This document shows, piece after piece, positions 7,082 through 14,774 of a stretch of DNA of 44,807 bases. Both the position numbers and the translations under genes were made by a program. The notes under the pieces are model-generated. The model saw nothing but the letters and a program-made list of their open reading frames with translations, was not told where the DNA came from and did not search any database. How positions within the stretch are numbered: the stretch's first letter is position 1; the number at the start of each line of letters is the position of its first letter. Origin of the DNA: Flavobacteriales bacterium (GTDB taxonomy: Bacteria; Bacteroidota; Bacteroidia; Flavobacteriales_D; Crocinitomicaceae); NCBI GenBank assembly GCA_947470515.1, contig CANITF010000025.1, positions 1-44,807 of the forward strand, given 5' to 3'.

Positions 7082-8803
7082 ATGCGTTTTTGGTTGTTGT
7101 GTGTTTCTTTTTATTGCTGTGTTCATGTTAACGCGCAAAACTTCCATCCTTTTTTTCAAGTGGATTCAATCAAAATGGATGACAGAATAGGAGGAAAGCT
7201 TGATTCTATAGATTTTATCGCATCTTCTTCTTCAACTGTTCCTGGCGGACAAGTGGTTATTCCATCAGTCAATCTTTTGTTGAACTCACCCGGCGGACAG
7301 CAATTTTATTACTTTAAAGACTGGAAAACAATGCGTTTCTCAGGCTTACCACACATCGGGTTTGCATATTCATTTGGGAATCAAGGAAGTCAATTTGTTC
7401 AAGCAGAATACCAACAAGTTTTTAATAAGAATACATTATTGAATATCGATTATATCAAACGTGTTTCAACGGGTTTTTTAAGAAATAGCGATTATAATCA
7501 CAATGATCTTCAAGCTCAATTGCAACGATTAGGAAAAGTGTATTCTTTTGAATTGAAAGGTTCTTATGAAGCATCAAGAGTTTCTCAAAATGATGGGTTA
7601 ACAGCTGATACACTTGCAAATCTTTATCCTTTAATTTTTTTACCAGTTAACAAAGAAAACGCAGAAACAAATACAAAGCGCATTCGGTTAGTTGAAAGTA
7701 ATTATTTTGATTTCAACAAGGATTCAATCAGGGCTTTTGGATTATTTACACAGCATGAATTAAAAATCAAGAAGTTCGTGTACCAAGAAAATGACACCAT
7801 TTATGGATTATATAATTCCATCAATTTTGACAGCTTACAAACATACGATCAACACCAATGGTCTCAAATTTCAAATGGAGCAGGTATTTTCCTTAAAAAC
7901 ACTAGTAATTTCCTAAAAGTCGGTGCCGATGCGAAATTTTGGAATTTTCAGAATTTAGGAAGGTATTATGATACTACTGAAGTTTCCGTTTTTGCTGATT
8001 ATAATTATTCGAAAAGTAGAATTGGAATTACGAATCAATTTGAATTTAATTTAATTGGTGCAAAAAATGGCTTTGACGAAAAATTAAACCTTTCCTATGA
8101 ATTAAATAAATTAGAAGTTAAGGCGATTGTGCAATATGAAAATAAACTTCCGGATTATTATCAACGGTATGCAATTGGGAATAATTATACTACTTTATTG
8201 TTGAACCCAGAAAAACAACAAAGAACAAAGGCTGGTATTTCAGTTGATGGAAAACTTGGTCCGATTGATTTTATTGCCGGTTATTCGTATTCAAATTGGA
8301 CAAATAATTACTTTTTTATTGGAGAAACATGGAGAAATGATTCATTGAAATCGTTTGGATTCAACCAGTTTTCTTTAAGAGCCAATTATCGGTTCAGAAT
8401 CTTGACTATTCAACCCAATTATGTTTTCACATTGAGTGATCAAGATTTTCAAATTCTGCCGATGCATCAACTTCAAACAAGAGTTTTCATCAAAGGAGGA
8501 ATCTTTAAGGCTAAAAAACTGAAAGCGTATACGGGTGTTGATTTCTCATTCGTGTCATCTTATCAACGAATTGGATATAGTTCTAATACAAGTACTTTTC
8601 AACTCGATAATTTAACGACAAGTAATTTAGGATATGCTAATTTGCATTTTTTCGCTGGATTTCAAATTGATGAATTTAAATTTTATGTGAGGTTTGAAAA
8701 TATCGGTTATTTCTGGAATGACCATAATATTGAATTGATGAAAAATTATCCCATTGCGTCAAATCAATTGAGAGTTGGTATTACGTGGGACTTTTTTAAT
8801 TAA
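7082..8803 (+). CDS. Putative outer-membrane beta-barrel porin (Porin_10-like)
   Basis: A 573-aa protein with a signal peptide (about residues 1-19, ending V-N-A-Q). The rest alternates short polar and aromatic strands, as expected of an outer-membrane beta barrel. It ends in W-D-F-F-N, close to the usual aromatic C-terminus of barrels. The overall pattern (F-R-G-L-P-H-I-G-like FSGLPHIGFAYSFG early, long Tyr/Asn-rich strands) fits the Bacteroidetes putative porin family (Pfam Porin_10). Substrate is unknown. The ATG at 7082 follows the rpsT terminator by 27 bp; fabG lies downstream on the same strand with its own promoter. Confidence 0.75.
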   Translation: MRFWLLCVSFYCCVHVNAQNFHPFFQVDSIKMDDRIGGKLDSIDFIASSSSTVPGGQVVIPSVNLLLNSPGGQQFYYFKDWKTMRFSGLPHIGFAYSFGNQGSQFVQAEYQQVFNKNTLLNIDYIKRVSTGFLRNSDYNHNDLQAQLQRLGKVYSFELKGSYEASRVSQNDGLTADTLANLYPLIFLPVNKENAETNTKRIRLVESNYFDFNKDSIRAFGLFTQHELKIKKFVYQENDTIYGLYNSINFDSLQTYDQHQWSQISNGAGIFLKNTSNFLKVGADAKFWNFQNLGRYYDTTEVSVFADYNYSKSRIGITNQFEFNLIGAKNGFDEKLNLSYELNKLEVKAIVQYENKLPDYYQRYAIGNNYTTLLLNPEKQQRTKAGISVDGKLGPIDFIAGYSYSNWTNNYFFIGETWRNDSLKSFGFNQFSLRANYRFRILTIQPNYVFTLSDQDFQILPMHQLQTRVFIKGGIFKAKKLKAYTGVDFSFVSSYQRIGYSSNTSTFQLDNLTTSNLGYANLHFFAGFQIDEFKFYVRFENIGYFWNDHNIELMKNYPIASNQLRVGITWDFFN

Positions 8804-8862
8804 TTCACAATTCCTATTTGATTGTTTTCTGCAGAACAAAAAATCAATCGAATAGCTTTACT

Positions 8863-8870
8863 TATATTTG
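8863..8870 (+). promoter_or_regulatory. Promoter -7 element of fabG
   Basis: TATATTTG matches TAnnTTTG exactly and lies 14 bp before the ATG at 8885. A clear -33 TTTG is not at the ideal distance. The box lies inside the open frame that begins at TTG 8822, which argues that translation starts at 8885. Confidence 0.6.
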
Positions 8871-8884
8871 AAAAAAACTTGAAA

Positions 8885-9631
8885 ATGAAATTATTGGAAG
8901 ATAAAGTAGTTCTGATTACAGGAGCTTCAAGAGGAATAGGAAAAGCAATCGCTGAAGAATGTGTGAAACAAGGTGCTAAAGTGGCATTTACCTATTTATC
9001 ATCAGACGAAAAGGCTCAAGCTTTAGTGAAAGAACTTTCTGTAAATGGAGGCATTGCAAAAGGATTTAAAAGTGATGCTTCTAAATTTGATGATGCTCAA
9101 AAATTAGTAGATGATGTTGTTGCTGAGTTTGGAACAATTGATGTTTTGGTCAACAATGCGGGAATTACGCGCGATACATTGTTAATGAGAATGTCTGAAG
9201 AACAATGGGATGAAGTAATCAATACCAATTTGAAGTCTGCATTTAACCTTACAAAAGCTGTTCAACGTCCAATGTTAAAAGCGAGAAGTGGTTCTATTAT
9301 TAATATGTCTTCCGTTGTTGGTGTGAGTGGAAATGCTGGACAAACAAATTATGCTGCATCAAAAGCTGGATTGATTGGTTTCTCCAAATCTGTTGCACAG
9401 GAATTAGGCTCTAGAAATATCCGTTGTAATGCTATTGCTCCGGGATTTATTGAAACTGAAATGACTGAAGCATTGGATCAAAAAGTAGTAGCAGAATGGA
9501 GAAACGCAATTCCTTTGAAAAGAGGAGGTTCACCACAAGATGTTGCGAACTTAACAGTTTTCTTAGCTTCTGATATGTCAACTTATATTACCGGACAAAC
9601 AATTAATGTTTGTGGTGGAATGTTGATGTAA
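8885..9631 (+). CDS. fabG: 3-oxoacyl-ACP reductase (short-chain dehydrogenase)
   Basis: NADPH-dependent reduction of beta-ketoacyl-ACP in fatty-acid elongation. The 248-aa protein has all classical SDR marks: cofactor motif T-G-A-S-R-G-I-G near the N-terminus, N-N-A-G in the middle, catalytic Ser in S-S-V-V-G, the Y-A-A-S-K-A-G active site (Tyr and Lys), P-G-F-I-E-T-E-M-T, and the FabG-typical end Y-I-T-G-Q-T-I-N-V-C-G-G-M. The frame is open back to 8822, but the ATG at 8885 gives the family N-terminus and lies just after a promoter box. Other SDR activities are possible, but length and C-terminus fit FabG well. Confidence 0.93.
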   Translation: MKLLEDKVVLITGASRGIGKAIAEECVKQGAKVAFTYLSSDEKAQALVKELSVNGGIAKGFKSDASKFDDAQKLVDDVVAEFGTIDVLVNNAGITRDTLLMRMSEEQWDEVINTNLKSAFNLTKAVQRPMLKARSGSIINMSSVVGVSGNAGQTNYAASKAGLIGFSKSVAQELGSRNIRCNAIAPGFIETEMTEALDQKVVAEWRNAIPLKRGGSPQDVANLTVFLASDMSTYITGQTINVCGGMLM

Positions 9632-9646
9632 AGAAATATTAAAAAT

Positions 9647-9667
9647 AGATTTTGTGCTAGCAAGTCG
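9647..9667. repeat. Dispersed AGATTTTGT element, copy in fabG-hemB gap
   Basis: AGATTTTGTGCTAGCAAGTC matches the copies at 4190-4210 and 12418-12438 (AGATTTTGTGCTAACAAAGC). The inverted-repeat arms seen at 4152-4191 are absent here. Confidence 0.5.
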
Positions 9668-9778
9668 GATAGTTAAATTCTTTTTATAAAAAACTTGCAT
9701 GAATAATTGAAACTAAGATTTTTTAAGAAAATTATTAAAGAACCTTCACTAAATTTACACAGAATTAATCGGTACTCA

Positions 9779-10753
9779 ATGAACATACGCCCTAGAAGAA
9801 ATCGTAAATCTATTGCAATCAGAGCAATGGTGGAAGAAACAAAAATTGGATCCGAACACTTAATTTATCCGATTTTTTTAAAGGATGGAAAAAATATAAA
9901 AGAAGAAATTTCTTCTCTTCCAAATAATTTTCGTTGGTCTATCGATCAATTAATTCCAGAAGTTGAAAAATGCATGGAATTAGGCATTATGACCTATGAT
10001 TTATTTCCAGCGGTTGAAGAACATTTGAAGGACAAAACAGCCACGTATAGTTATGCTGACGAGAATTTCTATTTACACGCGATTCGCACGTTGAAAGAAA
10101 CTTTCCCTGAGATTGTTTTAATGAGCGATGTTGCGCTAGATCCCTATTCTTCTGATGGACATGACGGTTTAGTTGGTTTAGATGGTAGAATCTTGAACGA
10201 TGAAACTTTGCCAATTTTGAATAAAATGTCAATTGCTCAAGCTCAAGCTGGAATTGATATTATCGGACCATCAGATATGATGGATGGAAGAGTAGGAAGT
10301 ATTCGTGAAGCACTAGATTTAAATGGTTACACAGATGTTTCTATCATGTCGTACACGGCAAAGTATGCAAGTGCTTTTTATGGTCCTTTTCGCGATGCGT
10401 TAAATTCAGCTCCAAAATCGGGAGATAAAAAGACCTATCAAATGAATCCAGCAAATAAACGTGAAGCTTTGATTGAAGCAGAACTAGATTTCTTGGAAGG
10501 AGCAGACATGATGATGGTGAAACCAGCACTGTGTTATTTAGATATCATTCAACTTTTAAAAGATAATTTTAACATTCCAATTACGGCATACAATGTTAGT
10601 GGTGAATGTGCTATGGTGTATGCTGCTGCAGAAAAAGGTTGGTTAAATTACGACTTGGCAATCAGTGAAATGCTGTTAAGTATGCGCAGAGCTGGAGCAG
10701 ATGCAATTCTAACTTATTTTGCGAAAGATTTTGCAACACTTTTGAAGAAGTAA
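9779..10753 (+). CDS. hemB: Porphobilinogen synthase (delta-aminolevulinic acid dehydratase)
   Basis: Condenses two 5-aminolevulinate molecules to porphobilinogen in heme biosynthesis; cytoplasmic. The 324-aa protein carries both active-site lysines, in S-Y-T-A-K-Y-A-S-A-F-Y-G-P-F-R and in M-M-M-V-K-P-A-L-C-Y-L-D. The metal site reads D-V-A-L-D-P-Y-S-S-D-G-H-D-G, Asp-based rather than the Cys triad of zinc enzymes, so a Mg-type enzyme is expected. The frame is open to TTG 9707, but the ATG at 9779 gives the usual N-terminus (MNIRPRRNRKS) and length, and a promoter-like TAAATTTA lies about 30 bp before it. No other heme genes are nearby. Confidence 0.96.
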   Translation: MNIRPRRNRKSIAIRAMVEETKIGSEHLIYPIFLKDGKNIKEEISSLPNNFRWSIDQLIPEVEKCMELGIMTYDLFPAVEEHLKDKTATYSYADENFYLHAIRTLKETFPEIVLMSDVALDPYSSDGHDGLVGLDGRILNDETLPILNKMSIAQAQAGIDIIGPSDMMDGRVGSIREALDLNGYTDVSIMSYTAKYASAFYGPFRDALNSAPKSGDKKTYQMNPANKREALIEAELDFLEGADMMMVKPALCYLDIIQLLKDNFNIPITAYNVSGECAMVYAAAEKGWLNYDLAISEMLLSMRRAGADAILTYFAKDFATLLKK

Positions 10754-10858
10754 TTATACTTTTTTAATGATAAAACTCAAAAGTGAGAAAATGTTAGTTT
10801 CAGTGAAATTGTGCTTATTATAGAAATGAAATAGAAAAGGATTTTAAACTTTACCTGC

Positions 10859-11827
10859 ATGGAAGAATACGACTTTTATCCCCCGAAACCTGAATTAGAT
10901 GAACCAAAGGCAAAAGGAAACTTAGCGCTCACAATCTTTTCAATCGTTTTGTTTGTAATGACGTTTTTGTTCATTTTTACGGATGAAGTAAGATTTATTT
11001 TTCACCTATTGATTGTTTTAATAATTCATGAAATGGGCCATTTTGCCTTGATGAAGCTCTTTAAATACAAAAATGTACGGATGTTATTTATTCCACTAAT
11101 GGGCGCATTTGTCCAAGGGAGCAAAGAAGAATATTCTCAAAAACAAAGTTTATTAGTCATCGGCGCAGGACCTTTCCCAGGAGTTATAATTGGAACAGTT
11201 TTAATCCTTGTATCGAGCAATTATGAAGCAGCATGGATGATGGATTTAGGATTGCTATTCTTGTTTTTAAACATCTTGAATTTAATTCCACTTGATCCAT
11301 TGGACGGTGGACAACTCTTTAAATTATTGGTGAAAAAGAACCAAGATTTATTTATTCTTGTTTTTTCATTTATTTCTTCGTTGGTATTAATTGGCGCTGG
11401 CTGGTACATTGACAGCTATGTATTGATGCTTTTCGGATTTTTCATGGGATTTCGCGTGCGATCTATTCAAAGTCAATACCAATTACGCAAAGAATTGAAA
11501 GAAGACGAAATAGAATACAAAACGACCTATAAACTGCTTTCCAATAAAGATTTTTCTAAAATTAAAGCACATATTGTTGCACGAACACCAGCCTTGAGAT
11601 CGTACATTGATACTGTTTCAACGGAAGAATCAGATCCGCTTATTGCGAGTCAAGTAAATGGTGTTTTGCTCAGTCCTGTTCAAAATGACGCAAGTCTTTT
11701 CTTTAGAATCTGCTTGATTCTAATCTGGTTAACTTCAATCGTTCTGCCATTTGTGTTACTGTATGTGTTTAACGATAATATTCAAGAAAATTATGGCTGG
11801 TATCTCAAGCTCCTTTCAAATCAATGA
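10859..11827 (+). CDS. M50-family site-2-protease-like membrane metallopeptidase
   Basis: An intramembrane zinc protease-like protein of 322 aa. The zinc motif H-E-M-G-H sits at about residue 59-63 within a membrane segment (LLIVLIIHEMGHFALMKLF). The second signature, N-L-I-P-L-D-P-L-D-G-G-Q, which supplies the third zinc ligand (Asp), is at about 142-153. About six hydrophobic segments are visible, including one at the C-terminus. It lacks the PDZ domain of RseP. Substrate is unknown. The downstream Smr-domain gene overlaps its 3' end by about 35 bp, so the two are translationally linked. Confidence 0.85.
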   Translation: MEEYDFYPPKPELDEPKAKGNLALTIFSIVLFVMTFLFIFTDEVRFIFHLLIVLIIHEMGHFALMKLFKYKNVRMLFIPLMGAFVQGSKEEYSQKQSLLVIGAGPFPGVIIGTVLILVSSNYEAAWMMDLGLLFLFLNILNLIPLDPLDGGQLFKLLVKKNQDLFILVFSFISSLVLIGAGWYIDSYVLMLFGFFMGFRVRSIQSQYQLRKELKEDEIEYKTTYKLLSNKDFSKIKAHIVARTPALRSYIDTVSTEESDPLIASQVNGVLLSPVQNDASLFFRICLILIWLTSIVLPFVLLYVFNDNIQENYGWYLKLLSNQ

Positions 11828-12368
11828 GAAAGTAGTTTTTCTTCTTGAAACGGGAGGCGGAATTGTAAGACGAATTGATGACAAAGGAATTCTTTTTGTT
11901 GAAGATGAATCAGGTTTTGAACGCCCTTTTCGTGCAAATGAATTGGTCAAAATTCACGGTTCCGATTACCATTTACCGGAAGATAGTATTGCGCAAATCA
12001 ATGAGGATGATACTATTTCAACCGTTCGACATACCTCACACAAAGAAACGCAAACAGGTGCTAAAAAGCCAATTGATGTCTGGGAAATTGATTTACACAT
12101 TGAATCCTTGATCGACTCAAACAGGGGAATGAGCAATTCTGAAATATTAGCCATTCAACTGAAAGAATTTAAGAACTTTTACAAGCGTGCACGAGATCGC
12201 CACATCCGCAAATTAATTGTCATCCACGGAGTTGGTGAAGGTGTTTTGAAAAATGATGTCCGCCTGTTTCTCTCGACCAAAGATGGCGTTGAATATTATG
12301 ATGCCAATTACAGCGATTACGGAAAAGGCGCAACAGCCGTTGAAATTAGGTACAACGCGAGTTATTGA
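11793..12368 (+). CDS. DUF2027-like/Smr (MutS2 C-terminal-type) domain protein
   Basis: A 191-aa protein with two parts. The N-terminal half (about 1-65, V-V-F-L-L-E-T-G-G-G-I-V-R-R-I) resembles the small beta domain DUF2027 found before Smr in Bacteroidetes. The C-terminal Smr domain (about 90-190) contains E-I-D-L-H-I-E, L-I-V-I-H-G-V-G-E-G-V-L-K and Y-S-D-Y-G-K-G-A-T-A-V-E-I. Smr domains are nucleases or nucleic-acid-binding modules acting on branched DNA or on RNA in stalled translation; which applies here is open. The frame extends to 11751, but the ATG at 11793 (MAGISSSFQ) is the more natural start. It overlaps the M50 gene by 35 bp. Confidence 0.85.
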   Translation: MAGISSSFQINEKVVFLLETGGGIVRRIDDKGILFVEDESGFERPFRANELVKIHGSDYHLPEDSIAQINEDDTISTVRHTSHKETQTGAKKPIDVWEIDLHIESLIDSNRGMSNSEILAIQLKEFKNFYKRARDRHIRKLIVIHGVGEGVLKNDVRLFLSTKDGVEYYDANYSDYGKGATAVEIRYNASY

Positions 12369-12408
12369 CTTTAAAATAGTAGAAGGTATAGGAATTTATA
12401 ATCCATTT

Positions 12409-12443
12409 ATGCCAAAAAGATTTTGTGCTAACAAAGCGACTCG
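12409..12443. repeat. Dispersed ATGCCAAAAAGATTTTGT element, copy before MOSC gene
   Basis: ATGCCAAAAAGATTTTGT (12409-12426) is identical to 4181-4198; GCTAACAAAGCGACTCG continues like the copies at 4190 and 9647. The opposite 12-bp arm is missing here. Confidence 0.6.
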
Positions 12444-12548
12444 TCAACTGGAACTTAAGGAATCTAGAAAATTTGTCGATTATTTTTAAATTTAGCAACA
12501 AACAAATTACTTTAAATTGGTTTTTTTAAAACAGAAATAACTCGATTA

Positions 12549-13352
12549 ATGAATTCTCTGCCAACCTTAAATAGAATTACAATTTATCCAATCAAATCGT
12601 TGGATGGCATATCCCTAGAAAAAGCTGTCATTTCTGAAGGAGGTTGTTTGTTGCATGATAGAGAATATGCAATGTTTGATGAAAAAGGGGAACTTATTAA
12701 TGGGAAATCAAATCCCTTGGTTCATTCTCTTAGAACAACCTTCGATTTTGAGAAAGAAACCGTTGCTTTTCGTTTGAATAATGACATATCATGGAATGAG
12801 TTTCATTTGGTGAATGAAAAGTCAGAGATTGAAGTATTTCTTTCTGCTCATTTTGGGGTGAAAGTTCAGATCCAACAAAATAAAACTGGTCGATTTCTTG
12901 ATGTTCCAGATATAAGTGGCGTTACGGTATTGTCAGAAGCAAGTTTACAAACAGTAGCTGATTGGTTTTCAATAAGTCTTGATGAATCAAGAAAGCGGTT
13001 TAGAGCAACGTTAGAATTTGTAAATGTCACTCCTTTTTGGGAAGATCAGTTGTTTTTAGAAAAGGGGAGAATGCTTGAACTTAAAATTGGAGATGTAACT
13101 GTTTTTGGGATGAGCCCTCGTCCAAGGTGCGTTGTTCCTTCCAGAAATACAGAAACAGGATCGGTAACAAGAGCATTTTCTAAAAAATTCTCAAAACAAC
13201 GAGAAAATAACCTAATAGAAGGCTCGAATCTGAAAAGTTATGGGCATTCTTATCACTTAAGTGTCGATTGTTTAATCCCAGCAACGGAAGTTGGAAAATC
13301 AATTCTTTTGGGAGATAAATTAACAATTATAGGAGAAAAGGAGAACGAATAG
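12549..13352 (+). CDS. MOSC domain protein (N-terminal beta-barrel plus MOSC)
   Basis: A 267-aa soluble protein. The MOSC_N beta-barrel is at about 7-115 (ITIYPIKSLDGISLEKAVIS, typical Y-P-I-K-S start) and the MOSC domain at about 120-265. The conserved cysteine is in R-P-R-C-V-V-P-S-R-N-T-E-T-G. MOSC domains occur in molybdenum-cofactor sulfurases and in mARC/YcbX-type amidoxime reductases, where they bind Moco through this Cys. No molybdopterin gene is nearby, so the substrate is unknown. SET and GNAT genes follow at 15-41 bp spacing on the same strand. Confidence 0.87.
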   Translation: MNSLPTLNRITIYPIKSLDGISLEKAVISEGGCLLHDREYAMFDEKGELINGKSNPLVHSLRTTFDFEKETVAFRLNNDISWNEFHLVNEKSEIEVFLSAHFGVKVQIQQNKTGRFLDVPDISGVTVLSEASLQTVADWFSISLDESRKRFRATLEFVNVTPFWEDQLFLEKGRMLELKIGDVTVFGMSPRPRCVVPSRNTETGSVTRAFSKKFSKQRENNLIEGSNLKSYGHSYHLSVDCLIPATEVGKSILLGDKLTIIGEKENE

Positions 13353-13393
13353 GTACATTTATCAAACATTATTATATAAAAGCAACCTAATTG

Positions 13394-13822
13394 ATGATTT
13401 CCTCCAATCAAAATAACACAATTGAATCGGCTGAGTCTGATTATCTTTATAAAGCACTATCTCAGCTGCCAAATTCGGGAAATGGTCTATTCACAGCGAT
13501 TAATATCTATAAGGACGAAACTATTTCAATTTTCAAAGGAAAAATTTTAACGGATTCACAAGCAAAAAAGAGCGTCTTAAATGGGAAGGATCAATATTTC
13601 ATCAACATGTTAGATGGGACAATCATGGATTCAATCAATACGCCTTGTTTCGCCAAATATGCAAATGATGTGAATGGGTCATTTGATTCAGAATTTAAAA
13701 ATAATGCTAAAATTGGTTTGGATGAAGAGAACAATGTATGCGTTATCGCAATTCGTAAAATTGTATCAGGTGAAGAGATTTTCTGCAGTTATGGAAAAAA
13801 ATATTGGAAGAAACACGGTTGA
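13394..13822 (+). CDS. Small SET-domain protein (putative lysine methyltransferase)
   Basis: A 142-aa protein that is essentially one SET domain. Visible are the opening G-N-G-L-F-T-A-I-N-I-Y-K-D-E (start of the SAM-binding fold), C-F-A-K-Y-A-N-D-V-N-G with the conserved Asn of the N-H-x-C-x-P-N region, then N-N-A-K-I, and the signature G-E-E-I-F-C-S-Y-G-K-K-Y-W at the C-terminus, where Tyr is catalytic in the family. SET enzymes transfer methyl from S-adenosylmethionine to protein lysines; bacterial targets are mostly unknown. A TTG precedes the ATG by one codon; ATG 13394 is preferred. The downstream GNAT gene starts 14 bp after the stop. Confidence 0.82.
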   Translation: MISSNQNNTIESAESDYLYKALSQLPNSGNGLFTAINIYKDETISIFKGKILTDSQAKKSVLNGKDQYFINMLDGTIMDSINTPCFAKYANDVNGSFDSEFKNNAKIGLDEENNVCVIAIRKIVSGEEIFCSYGKKYWKKHG

Positions 13823-13836
13823 TATTAAATTAGCGT

Positions 13837-14295
13837 ATGAATAATAATTTAGTTATCCGAGCATATAATTCAAATGATAAATCCGCTGTTTTAGCTATTT
13901 TAAGATTGAATACCCCAAACTATTTTTCGCCACAAGAAGAGGCTGGTTTCATCCATTTTTTGGATCATGAAATAGAAGTGTATTATATCACTTTGCTGAA
14001 TGATAAAATTGTAGGTGCTGGTGGTATTAATTTTAATCAGCAACTGAAGAATGGTATTCTAAGTTGGGGAATGATTCATCCTGATTATCAACGAATGTCA
14101 ATTGGTTCGGCTTTGTTAAACCACAGAATAGATGTACTGAAAAACAAGCAAGAAATTGATACTATTACAGTTCGTACCTCACAGCTTGTATTCAAATTTT
14201 ATGAAAAACATGGATTTGAAGTGACAGAAATTGTAAAAGATTATTGGGCAAAAGATTTTGATTTGTATAATATGATTTACACAGAAGATCAATAA
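13837..14295 (+). CDS. GNAT-family N-acetyltransferase
   Basis: A 152-aa GNAT-fold protein, expected to transfer an acetyl group from acetyl-CoA. The motif A region reads S-W-G-M-I-H-P-D-Y-Q-R-M-S-I-G-S-A-L-L, giving the Q-x-x-G-x-G/S pyrophosphate loop as Q-R-M-S-I-G-S. Motif B is Q-L-V-F-K-F-Y-E-K-H-G-F-E-V near residue 119-132. The substrate cannot be read from sequence. It lies 14 bp after the SET gene, likely in the same transcript. rpsO downstream has its own promoter. Confidence 0.88.
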   Translation: MNNNLVIRAYNSNDKSAVLAILRLNTPNYFSPQEEAGFIHFLDHEIEVYYITLLNDKIVGAGGINFNQQLKNGILSWGMIHPDYQRMSIGSALLNHRIDVLKNKQEIDTITVRTSQLVFKFYEKHGFEVTEIVKDYWAKDFDLYNMIYTEDQ

Positions 14296-14340
14296 TTGAG
14301 TAACATACTGTGAATTGTGTTGTTGAATTAAAAATTTGAT

Positions 14341-14348
14341 TATCTTTG
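14341..14348 (+). promoter_or_regulatory. Promoter -7 box of rpsO
   Basis: TATCTTTG matches TAnnTTTG. A TTG triplet about 18 nt upstream (14320-14322) could be the -33 element. Predicted start about 14355, leaving a leader of about 40 nt before rpsO. Confidence 0.7.
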
Positions 14349-14396
14349 CGCCGTCGATAGTCGACTTACATAAAAATCATTTAATATAATATTGGC

Positions 14397-14666
14397 ATGT
14401 ATTTAAATCCAGAAGTAAAAAAAGAGATCTTCGCTAAACATGGTGGAGCTGAGACAAACACAGGTTCAACAGAAGGTCAAGTTGCATTGTTTACATTTCG
14501 TATTGCTCACTTAACAGGGCATTTGAAGAAAAACCGTAAGGATTACGGTACTCAGCGTTCATTGCAATTATTAGTAGGTAAAAGAAGATCTTTACTTGAC
14601 TATTTAAAGAGAAAAGATATTGAAAAGTATCGTGCTTTAGTTAAAGAATTAGGCTTACGTCGTTAA
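14397..14666 (+). CDS. rpsO: 30S ribosomal protein S15
   Basis: An 89-aa primary 16S rRNA-binding protein. Family marks are F-A-K-H-G-G-A-E-T-N-T-G-S-T-E-G-Q-V-A near the N-terminus, L-T-G-H-L-K-K-N-R-K-D-Y, R-S-L-Q-L-L-V-G-K-R-R-S-L-L-D-Y-L and the end L-G-L-R-R. The length is standard. The order rpsO then pnp is a widely conserved bacterial pair. Here a terminator separates them, so pnp may be transcribed partly by read-through or from its own promoter. Confidence 0.97.
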   Translation: MYLNPEVKKEIFAKHGGAETNTGSTEGQVALFTFRIAHLTGHLKKNRKDYGTQRSLQLLVGKRRSLLDYLKRKDIEKYRALVKELGLRR

Positions 14667-14690
14667 TTCTTTTTGGGCATAAAATATATT

Positions 14691-14732
14691 GGGGGGGCAT
14701 TCGAATTTCATTCGACTGTCCCTTTTTTTTTA
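14691..14732 (+). terminator. Terminator between rpsO and pnp
   Basis: A G run (14691-14697) pairs imperfectly with TGTCCC through an inner TCGAA/TTCGA stem, followed by eight or more T. The T run is strong and the outer stem has mismatches. Confidence 0.7.
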
Positions 14733-14774
14733 AAAATTCGGATTTCCGAATAAATTAATTTGTAATTAAAAAGT

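Noticed and set aside
8822-8884. N-terminal extension of FabG
   Set aside because: It begins with TTG, contains a promoter -7 box, and makes the protein longer than the family; the ATG at 8885 fits.
9707-9778. N-terminal extension of HemB
   Set aside because: It starts at TTG and adds 24 residues not typical of HemB; the ATG at 9779 gives the standard start.
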